DNA of 64,000 bases from Boswellia sacra (lineage: Eukaryota; Streptophyta; Magnoliopsida; Sapindales; Burseraceae). The position numbers and the translations under genes were made by a program. The notes beneath the pieces were generated by a model. It was given only the letters and a program-made list of their open reading frames with translations, was not told where the DNA came from and did not search any database. Positions 59,113 to 64,000 of this stretch are shown piece by piece (positions within the stretch are counted from its first letter, which is position 1; each line of letters opens with the position of its first letter). The stretch covers positions 124,001-188,000 of the forward strand of contig SNVD02009812.1 in assembly GCA_013180625.2 (NCBI GenBank), written 5' to 3'.

Positions 59113-60392
59113 CTTTTAATCAATAATTTTATTTAATTAATAGCAAGTTACGAATGGATAATTACCATTAATTGAATTTGCAGTGCACGGAAAAATTGTA
59201 TTTGGCCAACATATTGGAGCCTTCATGCAATTTTGCATCTTCAAAACCAAACCTTTTGAAGTGGAACCGCAGCCTCCTCATGGAAGAAGACTTCTTAGAT
59301 TTTCTACTTTCGCCAATTCAAACTCCAGGACCCTGGTGTCGGGTAGTTAATTATATAGAAACACATAAAAATCTAATTGTTTTCCTTAAGGTTGGATTAA
59401 TTAGATTAAAAGCTAAACAAACCATAATTGAAAGGAGAACACTTACTTCCGATACAGAAAATGCAAATTCTTAATTATAACTCATATAAGTTTGCTCTTT
59501 TTTAGTTTTATAATCATTACTACTCCTACAATTGGGCAAACGACGAAACTGTCCAAAGTGCTCTTGGAGTGAGGAAGGTATGTGTTAATTCTCAACTATT
59601 TATATTAAATATGAAGCAATTTAGTTTGCTAGATATATTCTATGACTACCTGCAGGGAACAATAAAGCACTGGGCACGATGCAATTTGAGCTTATCTTAC
59701 ACAAAAAATGTCCCCAGTGTTGTTGTTTATCACCGAAACTTAATCAAGAGAGGTTATCAAGTGCTGATTTACAGGTATTTCTACAATGTTTATAATCTTA
59801 TTGAAGCCATTTGCTTTATTTTCAGCCATATTGCATGACGGAACATAAAACAGGCCCAACCCCAATCGGAGAACCCATTACAGAAATCGAAAACAAAAAT
59901 TAGGAAGAAACTACTAGGGAGAATGTCTGAATGTTCGTTCAACAATCAATACGACAACGAAGAAAGTAAAAACAAGAGAGTTAAGAAAAAGAAGAAAAGT
60001 AAGTACATGAGAGTTATAGTTTGGTAGTGCCCGCATTGTTCCTCTAAGATTGATTTAATATGAGAATTACAAAGATGATGATATATTGGCATCCTTCCTG
60101 CCTCTCCTATTCTCCTATTTATTTATTTATTTATCTAGTTATAGATTGGCATGTATATGGATAAACACAAGTAGATAAGTGAGCTAGGTAATGACAAATT
60201 AATGGAGAGATCAATTTATCAAGAGAGATAATTTCTTTTATCTAGCTTATTTAGATTTCTAACTTAAAAGACTCACTTATCTAACACTCATAAACTTTGC
60301 TTTCACATTAAAAATTATGTTTTCTTTTACATTTAACAATTCTTAGTTCTAATAAAGTAGAACAACGCAATATACATTAAATTTACGTTAGC

Positions 60393-60464
<72 letters not shown>

Positions 60465-60581
60465 ATATATACATATATATATGTATGTATGTATATATAT
60501 ACATATATATATGTATGTATGTATATATATACATATATATATGTATGTATGTATATATATACATATATATATGTATGTATG

Positions 60582-60628
<47 letters not shown>

Positions 60629-61122
60629 TTCTTTTCAATCTTGTAACTTTCAGAAGATTCAACTAATTACCTTATCTTAATACAGCGGGGATCTCGACAT
60701 GGCAATTCCTTTTGTAGGCACAGAAACATGGATAAAATCACTCAATTTGACAGTTGCCTATGGTTGGGAACCATGGTTTGTTGAGGCCCAAGTTGCAGGG
60801 TTGGTTTTCATGGATTTCGCAGCTTAACTCTATCTTACTTTTAATTTGGAAACTTTATTAACGATTTTTCTTTCTATTTATCTATACAATATGATTTTTG
60901 CAGATACTGGATGCAGTACGCAGAAAACAATTATCATTTGACTTATGCCACAGTAAAGGCAAGAACAATTATTATATGATTTTTATTGTGCTAGCTTCAT
61001 TTATGGAGATAATTTATTCTATGGTTTTGCTTTTCTAGGGAGGAGGTCATACAGCTCCAGAGTACAAGCCAAAGGAATGTTTTGCCATGATCAGCAGGTG
61101 GTTCGCCACCTATCCTCTGTAG
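55596..61122 (+). CDS. SCPL-2, serine carboxypeptidase-like protein (family S10)
   Basis: Fourteen exons: 55596-55744, 55845-55990, 57112-57188, 57314-57436, 57824-57926, 58089-58126, 58246-58347, 58963-59049, 59184-59342, 59506-59577, 59656-59774, 60686-60799, 60904-60958, 61039-61122. They total 1428 bp (475 residues) with no stop. Eleven exons have exactly the lengths found in SCPL-1; only 1, 2 and 9 differ. The signal peptide is [20 protein letters not shown]. Substrate site [17 protein letters not shown], nucleophile Ser184 (GDSYSG), acid in SGDLD (392-396) and His452 in GGGHTAPEY are all in standard form. Predicted to enter the secretory route to vacuole or apoplast; acyltransferase or peptidase activity cannot be told from sequence alone. 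The intron after exon 13 has a GC donor as in SCPL-1. Intron 2 is 1.1 kb; intron 11 holds a 30-bp minisatellite. Confidence 0.92.
57213..57230. repeat. (TA)n run in SCPL-2 intron 3
   Basis: Short ATATAT tract within intron 3. Confidence 0.75.
59067..59110. repeat. (TA)n microsatellite in SCPL-2 intron 8
   Basis: About 22 TA units shortly after the exon 8 donor. Confidence 0.92.
60396..60628. repeat. (TA)n tract with five perfect 30-bp minisatellite units
   Basis: (TA)n at about 60399-60450 is followed by five identical 30-bp units at 60451-60600, each ATGTATGTAT GTATATATAT plus ACATATATAT, then more TA. It lies in SCPL-2 intron 11. The Ile/Tyr-rich frames on both strands here are artefacts. 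Confidence 0.95.
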
Positions 61123-62056
61123 GATCAAGAGTAGTGAGACTATAATACGAGTCTCTATGTCAAGAACCTTGCCAAGTCGACTTTTGTCAACAGTTAATAA
61201 TTGTATGGCGTCCACAAGAAACTATAACCGACCATTCAAACTTGGAACCAATTTTATCTACCTTTTTTAATTAATCTGAGAGATGTTTTGCTTTGCATAC
61301 TTCTTATTGTGATCAATAAAGAACAAAATTAATTAGATTTCTTAGTTAGACTATATATGACCAAGATAGAGTCATAAAAAAAAAAAAAAAAGGGAAAAGG
61401 ATTAAGATCTATGACTTTCCAAAAGTCTAGTCTTTAACATTTGTGGCCGACAATGTGGAGCCAAGCATGACATTGTAGTCATCAAGAGATATATCACAAT
61501 CAATTTGATTGTGATTGTAAGATTGGTTGTATACTTGAGCTGTTGTAGTTTCTATTATAAATGTATGCTATGTAGAAATTAAGAGTTGTAAGATGCTGAG
61601 TTAATCAGCTACAAGGAAAGTAATAAAATAGTTTTCTCAGGAATTTCTCTACATTGTAAAATGCATGGTAGAGGAGTTTTTGATGTGATTTAAGTTTGAT
61701 GTGTTATTGTAAGAGCGTTGAGAGCCCGGGTCCTAACCAAAAGACTTGAGTTAGTTTTTTTTTTTTTTTTTTTTTCCCCATTAAGACTTGTGACCAATTT
61801 TTATTAATTAAATGAGGATGGGGTTACATGAACCTCAAATATACTCTATATACCTTATTTCTCGAAAACTCCTCACTCAAAATTTAAAATTTAAGTTTTA
61901 TTTTATGCACCTCTTTAATATCACATATGCCATTATTGAATTTAATTCAACATAATTTTAATTTATTTTTCAAAAAAATAACAATTTCTAAAACTTAAGA
62001 AATCTGATCCAATAAAACAACCTAGGTGTTTCAGATTTTTTCAACCTGCTTCAAAA
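61123..62056. other. SCPL-2 3' flank
   Basis: AATAAA at 61315-61320 is a plausible polyadenylation signal about 195 bp after the stop. A T21 run lies at 61757-61777. No gene or RNA was recognised. Confidence 0.5.
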
Positions 62057-62922
62057 GATTGTTGTTATTTAAGCCCCCCAAAATCTCTCTTCAAGCCCCA
62101 CTTTTATTAAAATTAATAATTAAAGAATTTTTGAGATATAAATTACTAAAAAGAATGTGGAGAATTGTAAAGATATCCAATGTATTATTTTAAATTTTTT
62201 CATTTAAATATTTTTCTCTTCAATACTAAGCCATTATTTTTTTCTTCAAATACCTAATTTCAAATGATAGGAAATGAATTCTAGTATTGAGATTACAACA
62301 TGAAGAAGGAGTAAGTTCTCATTTTGTTTTTATATACTTTTTTTAAACGACTTTTGTTCAATCATTACAAACTAAACATTTTCAATTTGTTTAGTTGCTA
62401 TGGATTACACATTTTTAATTTGTTTAGTTGTTACAAACTGAATATTTTTCATTTTGTTTAGTTCAATATAACCAAATAAGGATGTCTCATGCATATGTAA
62501 ATAAACCATGATTAATTTTTTCAATTGTAATTAAGAAAGCAAAACTTTTTATCATCTTCAATTCAATATAACAGAGCAAGTAAGCCTTGCATATAATGTA
62601 AAATATTAAAAAGAATAAAGCTTCAAAACAACCTTCATGAAAAACCCTAGAACAAATAATAAATAAAGTTTTAACATATTAAGTTATAAAAAGTAAAACT
62701 CTAGATAAATAATACAACAAGTAAATAACTTTTGAGTCTCAAAGAAAATTTTGCATTTTTTTCTTGAAAATAAGGACTGCAATGATTTGTTTAAGAAAAA
62801 TTTAATTATAAAAGGGGTAACTTTAGTATTATTTCAAAAAATATAAATTTTAATTTTAAAATATTTTTTAATTAAAGCGGGACTTAAAGAGAGATTTGGA
62901 GGTGCTCAAATAACAACACTCA
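62057..62922. mobile_element. TIR element, 866 bp
   Basis: The ends GATTGTTGTTATTTAAGCCC... and TGAGTGTTGTTATTTGAGCA (read from the right) are about 45-bp imperfect inverted repeats, continuing AAATCTCTCTT.AAG.CCC. An 8-bp duplication CTTCAAAA is at 62049-62056 and 62923-62930. No coding, so non-autonomous. Confidence 0.78.
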
Positions 62923-63101
62923 CTTCAAAAACTTATATATGGGTCAAGTATAATGTATTAGATAACCCAAATGATCGTCCCACCATGAACCACAAAATAT
63001 CTGATTAGATTACACTTGATCTTAATCATTCTACTATGTTTGGACACAATTGAAATGACTCAGTACTGGATGGTGATTAAGCCCCCAAGGGCAGCCCCAA
63101 T

Positions 63102-63422
63102 TAGGGGTGTGCAAAAAACCCCGACCCGATCCGGCCCGATCCGACCCGATCGGGTTGGTCGGGTTTTCATCGGGTTGGGGTTTTATTGTAACCCGAATCG
63201 GATTGAAATGGTCGGGTTAAATAGTATCGGGTCGTGCAAACGGGTTGAGATTTTATTACTTAATAAACTAAACCCGATATAACCCGACCCGACCCGATCG
63301 GGTTGGTCGGGTTTATATCGGATCGGCATGAAATTATAACCCGAATCGGGTTAAAAATTTCGGGTTTGCACAGTATCGGGTCGTGATCGGGTTCGGGAAA
63401 ACCCGACCCGTGTGCACCCCTA
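63102..63422. mobile_element. CGGGT-rich hAT MITE, 321 bp (copy 2)
   Basis: Ends TAGGGGTGTGCA and TGTGCACCCCTA. The perfect 8-bp duplication GCCCCAAT is at 63094-63101 and 63423-63430. The interior of AACCCG/CGGGTT words in two half-copies is like the element at 30843-31168. Confidence 0.92.
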
Positions 63423-63436
63423 GCCCCAATGATATT

Positions 63437-63625
63437 AGGCCTGGCACTTGGTGCTTGGTTGCATGGAGGTCTCAGGTTCGAAACATTCTAGTGGAGTTTA
63501 AACATTTCACCTTTCATTGACTATTGGGTTTTGGTGCTTAGGCGCATCACAGTTATCCAAAACTGGCATGTGAGGCTCGTCTAGTCCGGTCCACATTGCA
63601 AGTGCATTGGCCCTTGGAGGTATGT
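63437..63625 (+). mobile_element. Possible tRNA-derived SINE, 189 bp
   Basis: TGGCACTTGGTG near the 5' end resembles a pol III A box, and GGTTCGAAAC about 37 bp later resembles a B box. A 7-bp repeat TGATATT flanks the stretch (63430-63436, 63626-63632). Length is typical of Au-type plant SINEs. There is no clear 3' A or T tail, so the call is tentative. Confidence 0.4.
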
Positions 63626-63632
63626 TGATATT

Positions 63633-64000
63633 TGTCATAAGCAGTATATGATTCAATTTCTTAAACAACACATAGCATTCTCCGATAATTTTAACAAAAG
63701 AAAAATAGTATATATGTACATATACATTTCCAAAAAGAATTCCAAATTCACCTCAAATGGCTCTATATCCAGATATGTCAAGCGTTAATCAAACACAAAA
63801 CATAACCAAAAGCCAAAGGTGTCTATAAGCTCTAAGTCATAGCAACACCAATAATATGTTTTGGTCAAAGTCTTGGACAAGTTTTGTATATAAACAAGCC
63901 AGTATGGTGTTGTCATGTATTGAACAGGAGTCAAATTAAATTCTATCATGCATGTAATTCTTATCACATGGTTGGAGTACCACTTGTCACAACATATAAA
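63633..64000. other. AT-rich DNA at window end
   Basis: No gene or element recognised. Confidence 0.45.

Noticed and set aside
60333..60680. Several overlapping frames rich in Ile and Tyr on both strands
   Set aside because: They are translations of the (TA)n / 30-bp minisatellite in SCPL-2 intron 11.

Overview
The window is nuclear DNA of a flowering plant, almost certainly a eudicot. The evidence is spliced genes with plant-type introns, Ty1/copia and Ty3/gypsy retrotransposons primed by initiator-tRNA-Met sites, a CACTA transposon, hAT/MULE-type MITEs, and two serine-carboxypeptidase-like (SCPL, peptidase family S10) genes in tandem. I cannot name the species from the sequence alone. Layout: (1) 1-2945 is a diverged copy (D1) of DNA that recurs upstream of the first SCPL gene, interrupted by a hAT-like element. 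(2) About 2985-29716 is one minus-strand copia element (Copia-A) blown apart by nested insertions. A CACTA element (3081-7444) carrying exons of the exocyst gene SEC8 sits in its 3' LTR. A LINE derivative holding only ORF1 (9267-11540) sits in its RT. A chromodomain-type gypsy (Gypsy-B, 11929-26948) lies just after its integrase, and that element itself contains a plus-strand copia (Copia-C, 15608-22901) and a 2.3-kb solo LTR (24047-26378). (3) 29735-35510 is segment D2, the upstream region of SCPL-1, invaded by a 3'-truncated copia (Copia-D) that carries a CGGGT-rich hAT MITE. (4) SCPL-1 (36072-39917, 14 exons, 476 codons) appears intact. (5) 40-49 kb is intergenic: remnants of a third segment copy (D3), MITEs, AT microsatellites and a nested MULE-like element. 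(6) A TIR element (48487-54363) is interrupted by Copia-E, a young copia whose only visible coding break is one in-frame TAG. (7) SCPL-2 (55596-61122, 14 exons, 475 codons) appears intact, with a striking 30-bp AT/GT minisatellite in intron 11. (8) 61-64 kb holds a TIR element, a second CGGGT-rich hAT MITE and a possible SINE. The only host genes I can support are the two SCPLs. Clade-I SCPLs are mostly vacuolar acyltransferases that use 1-O-glucose esters, and they often occur as tandem clusters. The repeated upstream segments without gene bodies suggest this cluster duplicated more than once and was then eroded by transposons. No wholly new system is evident. The most unusual objects are the SEC8-carrying CACTA, the ORF1-only LINE, the layered nest with readable target-site duplications, and the orphan SCPL-upstream copies.
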